64,000 nt of DNA from Collinsella sp. GTDB lineage: Bacteria > Actinomycetota > Coriobacteriia > Coriobacteriales > Coriobacteriaceae. Where the stretch lies: contig DXMK01000015.1 in the NCBI GenBank assembly GCA_019414245.1, forward strand, positions 1-64,000, in the 5' to 3' direction. The notes under the pieces are model-generated. The model saw nothing but the letters and a program-made list of their open reading frames with translations, was not told the origin of the DNA and did not search any database. Both the position numbers and the translations under genes were made by a program. Every line of letters begins with the position of its first letter. The first letter of the stretch is position 1. Below are positions 23,827 to 32,828 of the stretch, piece by piece.

Positions 23827-25338
23827 TTAGTAGCTATCGTACGAATAGTCGGTAGAATCGGTGGGCGTCTGGCCGTCAGTTGCGGTATCGGCGCCATCCG
23901 TGGACTGGGCATCGGTGCCGTCGGTGGTGTCGGCACCATCGGTGGTGTCGGTACCATCAGAACTTTCACCATTCTCGGAACCAGTCGTCTCCTTCTTGGG
24001 AACGGTGATCGTCACACGCGCCACGCCCGAGGTCTTGGTATCGTAACGGACCTTTTCGCCGTTCTTGGTAACGGTGACATCGGAAGGCTTGGACGTGGTG
24101 ATCTCGATCGAGGACTCAGGCGTGTACTCCTGCTCAAAGGGGCCAGTCGCCTGGGCGCCATAGACCGACTTGCCATCGACCTTGACCTCAATCCAGGCGG
24201 TCTTTCCCTTGGCAACGGAGACCTTGACCTTCGTTACCTCGTTTTCTTCCTTTTTAGCCGTCGTCTTGGTGGCGTCCGAATCGGTCGACTCATCCGTCGC
24301 CTCATCGGTGTCTTCGTCCTCGTCGACCGTTTCGGTCTTCTTAGAAGACTTCTTGGGCGTCGTCTTGGTAGCAGTGGGCGTCTCGGGCGTGGTCTCGGGC
24401 GTCGAAGATGCGCAGCCGCGCAGAAGTACCACGATGAGCACGATCAGCAGCAACGCCACGGCACCGATGCCGGCGTAGACGATACGCGGATCGAGACCGT
24501 TGTTTTGAGGAGTACGGGAACCGCCGCGTCCACGACTGGAACTGCTGCGGCCGCCTCCCTGAGGCATACGACCACGATTGCTGTCGGAACGGCCGCGATA
24601 GCCACCCTGGCCCTGAAGGCTGCGCTGACCCGAGCGGGGCGCAAGTTCACCGCGGCCTTGATAGCCACGCTGGCCCGCACGCGGAGCCGAAGAGCGCTGG
24701 CCATACGGCTGTGATTGAGAGCGAAGACGCGGCGTCACCTGCGTGGCATCGGCGTCCGCATAGCCACTGCGAGAACGTCCGGTGGAGATACCACGGTGAC
24801 CGCGATCGGAATAGCCGCCGTCGCCGTAGCCGGCACGAGGGTCACGCGCCACGCCGCGGGCAGCGGGAAGTGCACGGTCCTCGGGCATCGGCGTACTGCG
24901 GAACCGGTCACGCTGTGAGCGAATCTCCTCGCCCGAACCCGTCTCGGTAATATAGCCAGCCTGCTGCGGACGCTGACCATAACGCGTTGAGCGACCACCC
25001 TGAACCATCAAGAAGCGCCCATTATCCACCGAGGAACGTGAATTGACGTAGCCGGCGGCGTCCTGGAAACGACCGCCCTGCTGCGACGTCTCGCGCTCGT
25101 ATGCCATCAGCTCGTCAAAGTAGGCATTGACGACCTCGCGTGGATTGAGGCCCAAAAAGCGAGCATAGCTCGAAATCATGCCCTGCGCATAGCCGCGCGG
25201 CGGCATCGAAGCAAAGTTACCGGTCTCGAAAAACTCGATGATCTGCGGCCTGATTTTGATGGTGTTGGCGACCTGCTGAATGGAAAGGCCCATTCGGCGA
25301 CGCTGCTCGAGCAGCATGTCACCAAAGCGTGCAGCCAT
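23827..25338 (-). CDS. RodZ-like helix-turn-helix membrane protein with RG-rich linker
   Basis: A 503-aa bitopic membrane protein. An N-terminal Xre-type helix-turn-helix (about 7-72) contains LLEQRRRMGLSIQQVANTIK and IIEFFETGNFASMPPRGYA, typical of RodZ, which links MreB to the wall machinery. Residues 85-280 are a disordered linker rich in Arg, Gly, Ser and Gln with many RG/RGG steps, then a transmembrane helix (286-307). Outside are a Thr/Lys/Asp segment and a beta-rich DUF4115-like domain (about 375-452), then an acidic tail of T-D-G repeats. The start overlaps the ftsK stop by one base. No mreB is in the window, so a shape role is inferred from family only. Confidence 0.8.
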   Translation of the reverse strand: MAARFGDMLLEQRRRMGLSIQQVANTIKIRPQIIEFFETGNFASMPPRGYAQGMISSYARFLGLNPREVVNAYFDELMAYERETSQQGGRFQDAAGYVNSRSSVDNGRFLMVQGGRSTRYGQRPQQAGYITETGSGEEIRSQRDRFRSTPMPEDRALPAARGVARDPRAGYGDGGYSDRGHRGISTGRSRSGYADADATQVTPRLRSQSQPYGQRSSAPRAGQRGYQGRGELAPRSGQRSLQGQGGYRGRSDSNRGRMPQGGGRSSSSRGRGGSRTPQNNGLDPRIVYAGIGAVALLLIVLIVVLLRGCASSTPETTPETPTATKTTPKKSSKKTETVDEDEDTDEATDESTDSDATKTTAKKEENEVTKVKVSVAKGKTAWIEVKVDGKSVYGAQATGPFEQEYTPESSIEITTSKPSDVTVTKNGEKVRYDTKTSGVARVTITVPKKETTGSENGESSDGTDTTDGADTTDGTDAQSTDGADTATDGQTPTDSTDYSYDSY

Positions 25339-28118
25339 CAGAATCCTCCAAACTCACGATCTTCACGTGCCATCTCGGCGTCGACAGATTCCAGCGCGGC
25401 AAGCCCCTCCTCGTCCAACAGGACCTCGCGCGGCTTAGAACCGTCGGGCGGGCCGACGACACCCTTTTCTTCCAGCATGTCCATAATACGCCCGGCACGC
25501 GCATAGCCAACCTTCAGACGACGTTGCAGGCCAGATGTGGAGCCAAGCTGCGATTCCACCACAATATGGGCGGCTTCCCAAATGAGCGGATCATCGTCTT
25601 GCGGCTCGGCGACTCCGGTGCGGACAATGCCGCCGCCACCAGCCATGGACATGGAAGCGGGCGCCACGGCGGACAGAATCTCCTCGTGGTAGTCGGGCTC
25701 GCTCTGCGACTTGACGAACTCGACAATCTCGTTGATTTCGTCGTCCGAGACAAAGCAGCCCTGGATACGGCGGGGCTTGCCCCAGTCGACCTTGGAGAAC
25801 AACATGTCGCCCAAACCGGTGAGCTTCTCGGCGCCCATCTGATCGATGATGACGCGGGAATCGATGCCCGTGGCGACGTTAAAGGCGATGCGATTGGTGA
25901 TGTTGGCCTTGATGAGGCCCGTCACCACGTTGGAGCTGGGGCGCTGCGTGGCAACGATAAGGTGAATACCGGCGGCGCGGCCCAGCTGTGCAATACGCAC
26001 GATCGAGGCCTCGACATCCTTACCGGCGACCATCATCAGGTCAGAGAGCTCGTCAATGATAATGACCAGGTAGGGCATCTTTTGCGGCGGGTTGTCGTAA
26101 TGCTCAAACTCGCCGGCGGCCTGCTTTTCGTTATAGGTCGAAATCTTACGGACGTTGAGGCGTTCGAATACCTTCAGGCGGCGCTCCATTTCGGACACGG
26201 CCCACTGCAGGGCGCTCGCGGCCTGCTTGGGCTCGGTCACCACGGGCACATAGAGATGCGGCAGACCGTTATAGCCCGCAAGCTCGACGCGCTTGGGGTC
26301 GACCATGATCAGGCGAACGTCCTCGGGAAGGGCGCGCATGAGCAAGGTCGTGATGATGGAATTGATCATCACCGACTTACCAGAACCGGTCGTACCGGCG
26401 ATCAACAGGTGAGGCATCTTGGCGAGGTCGGCGACGACCGGCGTGCCCTCGGCGTCGCGGCCGATGGCAAGCTCGAGCGGACCGCCCTTCACATAGGGCA
26501 GCACGTCGCCCAGATTGACGTTCTGGCGCTTGCGGTTGGGAATCTCGATGCCCACGAGCGAGGTGCCGGGGATCGGGGCAAAGATACGAACCGACTGGGC
26601 GGCGAGCGAAAGCGCAATATCGTCCTCGAGGCTCGAAATCTTGCTCACGCGCTCGCCCTCGCCAGGTTGCAGCTTAAAGGTCGTCACCGTGGGGCCGGCG
26701 ATCCAGCCGACCACGCGGGCACTGCGGCCAAACTCAAGCAAGGTGGATTGCAGTGACTCAGCGGTCTGCTCCAGCTCCTTATCCGAAGACGCGGCAGAAG
26801 CCGACTGCGGGTTGGCATGTAGGATTTCGAGCGGCGGAAGCTTGAGGCCGTCCTCTTCTTCGCCCTCGTTATCTGCGGCGCCGCCGTCCGCTCCCCCATC
26901 ACGAGCCGCAGCCGATTCGACAGCACTCGTGGCAGGCGCATCGGCAACCTTGGGATGCTTTAAGAAGTCGGGAATCTGAGGTGCGGCCGAAACAGGGTTC
27001 ACGGCAAACGGCGGCTCGGACTCGTCAACCTTGTCCGGATCGTCCTCCATCGAAAGCTGTCCAGTGACCTGACCGCGCTTGGCGTGGCGACGCGGCAGCA
27101 AGGTTGTCTTGGCGGTCTCGAGCGGAGCCTCGTCGTCCTCGTCGTCACCCTCGGTGAGCTCAATCTCGCTATCGGACCAAGACGGGTCGGGCTCGCTTGT
27201 GTTGAGCTTGGGCGCAGCCTTGCCCTTCTTGGCATGGCGGCTCGGCAACAGCGTTGTCTTGGCCCGCTCGGCCTCCACGGCCTCAGACACGTCGACAAAC
27301 GGATCTTCGTCCACGTCCTCATCGTCCAGAATCGGATCGACTTCGCTACCCATAACCGTAGTCACGGCCGCATCGGAGCCCTTTTGACGAAGAATGCTCA
27401 GATGCGGACGGGCGACACCGGGCACCGACAGGGCCTCATCGTCACCCCACGGACTCGCGTTGACGTCGGCACGACGGCGCTCGGCAAAATCTGCCGCACG
27501 GTCGCGGGCAGAGCGCAAAACGCCACCCACCGAAAAGCCGATAATGACCAAACCAACGACGACAAGCCCCAGCAAGACAACCATGGCGATAGGTTTACCC
27601 AGGGCGTTTTGCAAGGCACTTGCGATAAAGGCGCCAATGTAGCCGCCCGACACGGAAAGGTTCTGCGGCGTAAACATAAGGTCGCACGAATCGCTCGTGC
27701 CCGGCACCATCAGCGAAAGAATGGAGACGACGGCGATAAAGACCAAGGCGCCGCCCGCGACAGAGCGCACGTTAAGCGGCGAGTCCTCACCCAAAAAGAG
27801 CGTGGCGGCAAACAGCAAGATGACGATCGGCAGCACGTAGGCGCCCAGACCAAAGCCCAGGTGGTAGAAACCGGCAACCGCAGCCGTCACGGGCGCTGTT
27901 GCCGGAGAGATAACGGCAATGAGGGACGCGATCGCCAAAACGGCGATGACCACACCGGCGATATCGCGATTGGCCGAAGGCTCGACCAAGGGCTCAAGCT
28001 CATCGAACTCGGACTCATGGCCCTTATTGGCACGCAGATGGGAACCGGCACCCTTAGCAGATGCCGGTTGGTTATTGGCCTTATTGCCTTTGGCGTTTTG
28101 TGCAGATCCGCGCGCCAA
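25338..28118 (-). CDS. ftsK: DNA translocase FtsK/SpoIIIE
   Basis: A 926-aa membrane-anchored ATPase that pumps chromosomal DNA through the closing septum. Four to five transmembrane helices occupy about 52-205. A disordered acidic linker (about 215-430) contains two near-copies of AKTTLLP-x-RHAK-x-G, near 283-298 and 333-348. The motor follows, with Walker A GTTGSGKS near 571-579 and a DPKR motif. A winged gamma domain (about 860-926) that reads KOPS-type sites ends the protein. A TTG start at 28118 is chosen because the rnj 3' end supplies GGAGGT exactly 5 nt upstream. The RodZ-like gene overlaps the 3' end. Confidence 0.95.
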   Translation of the reverse strand: MARGSAQNAKGNKANNQPASAKGAGSHLRANKGHESEFDELEPLVEPSANRDIAGVVIAVLAIASLIAVISPATAPVTAAVAGFYHLGFGLGAYVLPIVILLFAATLFLGEDSPLNVRSVAGGALVFIAVVSILSLMVPGTSDSCDLMFTPQNLSVSGGYIGAFIASALQNALGKPIAMVVLLGLVVVGLVIIGFSVGGVLRSARDRAADFAERRRADVNASPWGDDEALSVPGVARPHLSILRQKGSDAAVTTVMGSEVDPILDDEDVDEDPFVDVSEAVEAERAKTTLLPSRHAKKGKAAPKLNTSEPDPSWSDSEIELTEGDDEDDEAPLETAKTTLLPRRHAKRGQVTGQLSMEDDPDKVDESEPPFAVNPVSAAPQIPDFLKHPKVADAPATSAVESAAARDGGADGGAADNEGEEEDGLKLPPLEILHANPQSASAASSDKELEQTAESLQSTLLEFGRSARVVGWIAGPTVTTFKLQPGEGERVSKISSLEDDIALSLAAQSVRIFAPIPGTSLVGIEIPNRKRQNVNLGDVLPYVKGGPLELAIGRDAEGTPVVADLAKMPHLLIAGTTGSGKSVMINSIITTLLMRALPEDVRLIMVDPKRVELAGYNGLPHLYVPVVTEPKQAASALQWAVSEMERRLKVFERLNVRKISTYNEKQAAGEFEHYDNPPQKMPYLVIIIDELSDLMMVAGKDVEASIVRIAQLGRAAGIHLIVATQRPSSNVVTGLIKANITNRIAFNVATGIDSRVIIDQMGAEKLTGLGDMLFSKVDWGKPRRIQGCFVSDDEINEIVEFVKSQSEPDYHEEILSAVAPASMSMAGGGGIVRTGVAEPQDDDPLIWEAAHIVVESQLGSTSGLQRRLKVGYARAGRIMDMLEEKGVVGPPDGSKPREVLLDEEGLAALESVDAEMAREDREFGGF

Positions 28119-28119
28119 A

Positions 28120-29790
28120 CTAAACCTCCATGACGACCGGGATGATCATCGGACGGGTGCGCGTACGGCTCCAGATAAAGTTAGAGAGCGAATCGCGCAC
28201 GGCCTTGCGAATGGCATCGGAACCGCTGCTCGTAAAGCTGAACTTGCCCTTCTCGATCGTCTTCATAATGGATGCGGAGGCATCCTCGGAGAACTGGTCG
28301 TCGATGGCAAACGAGACACCACGGCCCGAGAACTCGATGGCCTCGATCTTCTTGTGCTTGAGCGAGACAATGGCAACAGCGGTAACCATGCCGTCGTTGG
28401 CGAGCTTCTGGCGATCGCGCAGGACGATGGGGTCGGTATCGCCGATACGCAGGCCGTCGACGTAGACGACGCCGGACTCGACGGGTGTACCGCGCTTGAC
28501 GATACCGCCGCGCATCTCGAGTGTGTCGCCGTTATCGAGGATAAAGATATGATCGTCCTTGAGGCCCATCTTGCGTGCAAGTTGAGCATGGGCGCGCAGA
28601 TGCACAGCCTCACCGTGAACAGGCATAAAGTACGTGGGCTTGGCCATGGCCATCAGGAGTTTGAGCTCCTCCTGGCTACCGTGACCGGAGACGTGGACGA
28701 GAGCGCGGTTCTTATCCCACACGTCGCAGCCGAGCTTGGCCAGGCTGTTGACGACCTGCTGGACGGCCTTCTCGTTGCCGGGAACAGGAGTTGCCGAGAG
28801 GATAACGGTATCGCCCTCGTGGATGGAGAGCGTCTTGTGCTCGCCGTTGGCCATGCGGGACAGGGCCGAAAGCGGCTCACCCTGCGAACCAGTGCACATG
28901 ACGACAATCTTGTCGTCGGGCAGGTTATCAATGTCGAAGGCATCGATGATATCGGCGTCATCGATGTTGAGGTAGCCCAGCTCACGCGCCACGCGGGTGT
29001 TCGTGAGCATGGAGCGACCGGTCACAACGACCTTACGACCACACTTGCGGGCGGCATCGCAGATCTGCTGCAGACGATGGATGTGGCTCGAGAACGACGC
29101 GACGAACACGCGACCCGGCGCATTCTTGATGGCGTGCAGCAGGTTGGGACCAACCTCGGCCTCAGACTTGGTAAAGCCGGGAACCGTGGCGTTGGTGGAG
29201 TCGGAAAGCAGCAGGTCGATGCCCTGCTTGGCAAAGCGGCTGATAGCGGCATAGTCGGGCGTGACGCCGTCGATGGGCGTCTGGTCGAGCTTAAAGTCGC
29301 CGGTGTGCATAACGGTGCCCTGATTGGTGCGGATGAACACGCCCAGAGCGCCGGGGATGGAGTGCGTCATCGAGAAGAAGTCGAGCGAGATGCCGCCGAG
29401 GTTAACATGGCTGCCGCCCTTGACCTCGCGGAACTTGGGCGCGCGGATGCGGAACTCGGAGAGCTTGCCCTCGATGAAGCCGAGCGTCAGCTTGCTCGAG
29501 AAGATGGGCACCTTGTTGTTGAGGTCCTGCAGCAGGTACGGAAGCGAACCGGTGTGGTCCTCGTGGCCGTGGGTGACGACGATACCGCGGAGCTTCTCCT
29601 CGTTCTCTAGAACATAGGTGTAGTCGGGAAGCACCAGGTCGATACCGGGCTGGGAGTCATCCGGGAACATGAGACCGGCGTCGACGAGCACCATGTCGTC
29701 ACCGCACTCGAAGACCGTCATGTTCTTGCCGATGCCATCAAGGCCGCCGAGCGGGATGATCTTCAAGGGAGATGATTTTTTAGCTGCCAT
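28120..29790 (-). CDS. rnj: Ribonuclease J
   Basis: A 556-aa metallo-beta-lactamase RNase with 5'-3' exonuclease and endonuclease activity. The zinc motif HGHEDH is at 74-79, further ligands lie in MHTGDFKLD and the later HVSGHGS, and the beta-CASP domain follows (about 220-360). The C-terminal domain is complete. The start at 29790 (MAAKKSSPLK) fits homologues; AAAGGA upstream is about 14 nt away, an unusually long spacing. The gene stops 1 nt before the ftsK TTG and carries the ftsK ribosome binding site in its last codons. Confidence 0.94.
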   Translation of the reverse strand: MAAKKSSPLKIIPLGGLDGIGKNMTVFECGDDMVLVDAGLMFPDDSQPGIDLVLPDYTYVLENEEKLRGIVVTHGHEDHTGSLPYLLQDLNNKVPIFSSKLTLGFIEGKLSEFRIRAPKFREVKGGSHVNLGGISLDFFSMTHSIPGALGVFIRTNQGTVMHTGDFKLDQTPIDGVTPDYAAISRFAKQGIDLLLSDSTNATVPGFTKSEAEVGPNLLHAIKNAPGRVFVASFSSHIHRLQQICDAARKCGRKVVVTGRSMLTNTRVARELGYLNIDDADIIDAFDIDNLPDDKIVVMCTGSQGEPLSALSRMANGEHKTLSIHEGDTVILSATPVPGNEKAVQQVVNSLAKLGCDVWDKNRALVHVSGHGSQEELKLLMAMAKPTYFMPVHGEAVHLRAHAQLARKMGLKDDHIFILDNGDTLEMRGGIVKRGTPVESGVVYVDGLRIGDTDPIVLRDRQKLANDGMVTAVAIVSLKHKKIEAIEFSGRGVSFAIDDQFSEDASASIMKTIEKGKFSFTSSGSDAIRKAVRDSLSNFIWSRTRTRPMIIPVVMEV

Positions 29791-29975
29791 AGGTGAGTGT
29801 TGTTTCCTTTCTTCGAAACGGGTCTGAAACAACCGACGGGGCGCTTCTGGCAAACCGACCGCCGGGAACGTACAAACATGCATCGTAGAGTCGACGCAGC
29901 AACCACAGTATGATACCCATTTGCCCACCAACAGACCACCCATGCATCAAAGCCCCATCTGGACCTGTATATCCC

Positions 29976-30114
29976 GCCGGCCTTCCGTGGGACGGGCACT
30001 GATGAAGTTTCCTGCTCTACAGTCCTGCTCACGACGGAGGCCACATTAAGTGGCCTCCTGTTCGTGCGGAACTCGCGATAAACTTCATCAGTGCCCGTCC
30101 CACGGAAGGCCGGC
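29976..30114. repeat. Long hairpin element, family 2, copy a
   Basis: Arms 29976-30010 and 30080-30114 are perfect 35-bp complements enclosing a 69-nt domain. That domain holds an inner hairpin GGAGGCCAC/GTGGCCTCC with loop ATTAA (30036-30058) and flanking words GCTCTACAGTCCTGC and GCGGAACTCGCGAT. The same 69-nt domain is present inverted in copy b at about 83% identity, with compensated stem changes. Of the arms, only ATGAAGTTT/AAACTTCAT is shared. It lies in the 642-nt gap between rnj and pnp; no coding frame is conserved. Bases 30115-30237 show nothing recognisable. Confidence 0.8.
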
Positions 30115-30237
30115 CAATAAAGAGCAGGTTAATTTTGTTTTGTTTTACCTGGGGAAAGCTGGCACGTGGCTTACAACAAAGCGGATATCTGATGACAAAA
30201 TAGACAACCTAACAAACAAGCAACCAACTCTGACCAG

Positions 30238-30384
30238 CCCTTTTGCTAGCGCGCGGCCGGGCGGCATATGAAGTTTATCGCGAGTTCCGCACGCAAAGGA
30301 AAGCACTTAATGTGCTTTCCGTCTTGCGCAGGACTGTAGAGCAGAAAACTTCATATGCCGCCCGGCCGCGCGCTAGCAAAAGGG
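30238..30384. repeat. Long hairpin element, family 2, copy b (inverted)
   Basis: Arms 30238-30276 and 30346-30384 are perfect 39-bp complements enclosing 69 nt. On the - strand the domain matches copy a, but the inner hairpin is GGAAAGCAC/GTGCTTTCC: three base changes on one side are balanced by three on the other. The next stem (CGCAA/TTGCG here, CACGA/TCGTG in copy a) is also compensated. The right arm runs into the pnp terminator: AAAAGGG (30378-30384) belongs to both, and its complement CCCTTTT appears at 30238-30244. Confidence 0.8.
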
Positions 30385-30408
30385 CGACCCCTGTCCGGAG
30401 TCGCCCTT
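30378..30408 (-). terminator. Terminator after pnp
   Basis: AAGGGCGAC (30380-30388) pairs with GTCGCCCTT (30400-30408); on the - strand the stem is followed by TTTT. It lies 25 nt beyond the pnp stop and overlaps the right arm of hairpin element b. Confidence 0.85.
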
Positions 30409-30432
30409 GCATGAGCTGCTTATGTGCAGTTG

Positions 30433-32679
30433 TTACTCGGCGTCGTGATGACGGCGGGGCTTGCGGCCTCCGTTGTCGCCGGGACGGCGCGGGCGGTCGC
30501 TGCGCTCGGAGCGCTCGCGACGCGGACGCTCACGGCGCTGGAAGTGCTCGCCGTCGCCCTCAGAGGCACCCTCGGCGCGAGCCGGGGCCTCGGGCTTGTC
30601 AAGACGATCGAGCGAGATCTTGCCGCGATCGTCGACCTCGATGACGACGACCTTGACCTCGTCGCCCACGTTGAGGACGTCCTCGACCTTCTCCACGCGA
30701 CCCTTGGCAACGCGGGAGATGTGCAGCAGGCCGTCCTTGCCGGGCAGCAGGTTGACGAAGGCGCCGAAGGGCTGGATGGAGACCACGCGACCGGTGTACT
30801 CCTCGCCAGGCTCGGGAACCTTGATGATGAGCTTGATACGCTCGACGGCTTGGTCGACGGACTCGCCGGTGCCGCCGACAAAGACGGTGCCGTCCTCCTG
30901 GATGTCGACCGAGGCGCCGGTCTCGTCCTGGATACCGCGGATGACCTTACCGCCGGAACCGATGACGTCGCGGATCTTGTCGGTCGGAACCTGGATGGAA
31001 ACGATGCGCGGGGCAGTGCTGCGCGTGGTGTGGCGCGGCTCGGGGATCACATCGAGCATCTTCTGCAGGATGTACGCACGACCCTCCTTGGCCTGCTGCA
31101 GAGCGCGGGCCAGGATGTCGAAGGTGAGGCCAGTGGCCTTGTTGTCCATCTGCAGGGCGGTGATGCCCTCGGTGGTGCCGGTGACCTTAAAGTCCATGTC
31201 GCCCAGGAAGTCCTCGAGACCCTGGATATCGGACAGGACCACGGTCTTGCCCTCCTCCTGGATCAGGCCCATGGCGATACCGGAGACCGGGCGCTTAATA
31301 GGCACGCCGCCGTCCATAAGGGCGAGCGTGGAGCCGCAGGTCGAAGCCATCGAAGAGGAGCCGTTGGACTCCATGACCTCGGAGACCACGCGAATAGCGT
31401 AGGGGAACTCGTTCTCGTCGGGGAGCACCGGGAGCAGGGCGCGCTCGGCCAGGTTGCCGTGGCCGATCTCGCGGCGCTTGGGGCTGCCCATGCGGCCAGT
31501 CTCGCCGGTGCAGAACGGCGGGAAGTTGTAGTGGTGCATATAGCGCTTGCCCTCGGTGGGCTCGATGGTATCCAGACGCTGACCCTCGTTGAGCATACCG
31601 AGCGACAGGACGGAAAGCACCTGGGTCTGGCCACGCTGGAACAGACCGGAGCCGTGAACGAGCGGCAGGTAGTTATCCTTCACCATGATGGGGCGAATCT
31701 CATCGGCGGCACGGCCGTCGACGCGCTCGCCGGTCTCGACGACCATGGTGCGCATGGCCTTCTTCTCGAGCTTCTTGAGCGCCACGGGGATCTCGCGCTC
31801 CCAGGCGGCCTGCTCCTCGTCGGTGAACTCGGCGCGGATGGACTCCTTCAGAGCCTCGACCTTACCGATGCGGGAAAGCTTGTCGGCGTCGCGCAGGGCA
31901 GCGGCCATCTCGTCGTAGTGGGCGAAGATGCGCTCCTGGACCTCCTCGACAGGCTGGTCGAGCGGGTACTCCTTCTTGACGATAGCGCCGTTGACCTGCT
32001 CCCACTCGGCGACGAACTCGTCTTGGGCCTGGCAGAAGGCAGCGAGGGCCTCCTGGCCAAACTTCATAGCGGCGAGCATGTCGTCCTCGGAGATCTCCTC
32101 GGCGCCGGCCTCGACCATCGAGATGAAGTCGGCAGAGCCGCCCAGCTCCAGGTCCAGATCGGAGTTCTCGCGCTCCTCGTAGGTGGGGTTGACGATAAAC
32201 TCGCCGGTCTCCACGTTGCGGCCGATGCGCACGCAGGCAAGCGGGCCCTCGAAGGGCACGCCGCCGAGCGTCATGGCCAGGGATGCACCCATGACGTTGA
32301 TGACATCGAAGGGGTTGACCTGGTCGGCGACGAGCGAGGTGGCGACGATGTGCACCTCGTTACGGAAGCCGTCCGGGAAGCTCGGGCGAATCGGACGGTC
32401 GATCATGCGGGCCGTGAGCGTGGCCTTCTCGCTGGGACGGCCCTCACGCTTGAGGTAGCCACCCGGGATGCGGCCTGCGGCGTACATCTTCTCGTTGAAG
32501 TCGACGGTCAGCGGGAAGAAGTCGTAGTTCTTGCGCTCCTTGGAGACGACCACGGTGTCGAGCATCGTGGTGTCGCCCTGCTTGACAAGACAGGCGCCGG
32601 TGGCCTGCTTGGCAAGCTCGCCCGACTCGAAGGTGTAGGTCTTGCCGTACAGCTCAAAGGTCTTGGATACGAGTGTCAT
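30433..32679 (-). CDS. pnp: Polyribonucleotide nucleotidyltransferase (PNPase)
   Basis: A 748-aa phosphorolytic 3'-5' exoribonuclease, likely trimeric. Two RNase PH domains (about 12-225 and 315-545) are joined by an alpha-helical segment; a KH domain (about 560-620, with IRDVIGSGGKVIRGI) and an S1 domain (about 628-700, starting EPGEEYTGRVVSIQPFGAF) follow. The last 45 residues are Arg/Glu-rich with repeated RPRRERSERSD-like sequence and probably bind RNA. The ATG at 32679 follows AAAGGAG. It lies downstream of rpsO, the classic rpsO-pnp pair, with a terminator between them, and upstream of rnj. Confidence 0.96.
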   Translation of the reverse strand: MTLVSKTFELYGKTYTFESGELAKQATGACLVKQGDTTMLDTVVVSKERKNYDFFPLTVDFNEKMYAAGRIPGGYLKREGRPSEKATLTARMIDRPIRPSFPDGFRNEVHIVATSLVADQVNPFDVINVMGASLAMTLGGVPFEGPLACVRIGRNVETGEFIVNPTYEERENSDLDLELGGSADFISMVEAGAEEISEDDMLAAMKFGQEALAAFCQAQDEFVAEWEQVNGAIVKKEYPLDQPVEEVQERIFAHYDEMAAALRDADKLSRIGKVEALKESIRAEFTDEEQAAWEREIPVALKKLEKKAMRTMVVETGERVDGRAADEIRPIMVKDNYLPLVHGSGLFQRGQTQVLSVLSLGMLNEGQRLDTIEPTEGKRYMHHYNFPPFCTGETGRMGSPKRREIGHGNLAERALLPVLPDENEFPYAIRVVSEVMESNGSSSMASTCGSTLALMDGGVPIKRPVSGIAMGLIQEEGKTVVLSDIQGLEDFLGDMDFKVTGTTEGITALQMDNKATGLTFDILARALQQAKEGRAYILQKMLDVIPEPRHTTRSTAPRIVSIQVPTDKIRDVIGSGGKVIRGIQDETGASVDIQEDGTVFVGGTGESVDQAVERIKLIIKVPEPGEEYTGRVVSIQPFGAFVNLLPGKDGLLHISRVAKGRVEKVEDVLNVGDEVKVVVIEVDDRGKISLDRLDKPEAPARAEGASEGDGEHFQRRERPRRERSERSDRPRRPGDNGGRKPRRHHDAE

Positions 32680-32782
32680 TGTTCTCCTTTACCCCACAGG
32701 CCCCTTGCCTGCGGGCTTCTCATGTGACGCGGGCCCCCTGCCCCCGCCACGCTTCAGAGCGTGATTGTTCGCGCCCTTACAC

Positions 32783-32814
32783 AAAAAGAGCGCCCCGCTG
32801 CGCAGGACGCTCTT
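32783..32814 (-). terminator. Terminator after rpsO
   Basis: AAGAGCG (32786-32792) pairs with CGCTCTT (32808-32814), with further pairing inside; the - strand tail is TTTTT. It lies between rpsO and pnp, where PNPase autoregulation acts in other bacteria. Confidence 0.85.
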
Positions 32815-32828
32815 AGCATGTACAAATC

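Noticed and set aside
20789..23830. 1013-codon frame on + across recA-rimO region
   Set aside because: It runs antisense to cinA, pgsA, rimO and yajQ, which all have full family motifs; the product is His/Arg/Gly-rich without domains.
29791..30432. Small coding gene in the rnj-pnp gap
   Set aside because: Frames through the elements are broken or different in the two copies, while the stems are kept; structure, not protein, is conserved.
30424..32727. 767-codon frame on + opposite pnp
   Set aside because: Antisense shadow of a clear PNPase gene; repetitive Leu/Gly/Asp composition and no start signal.
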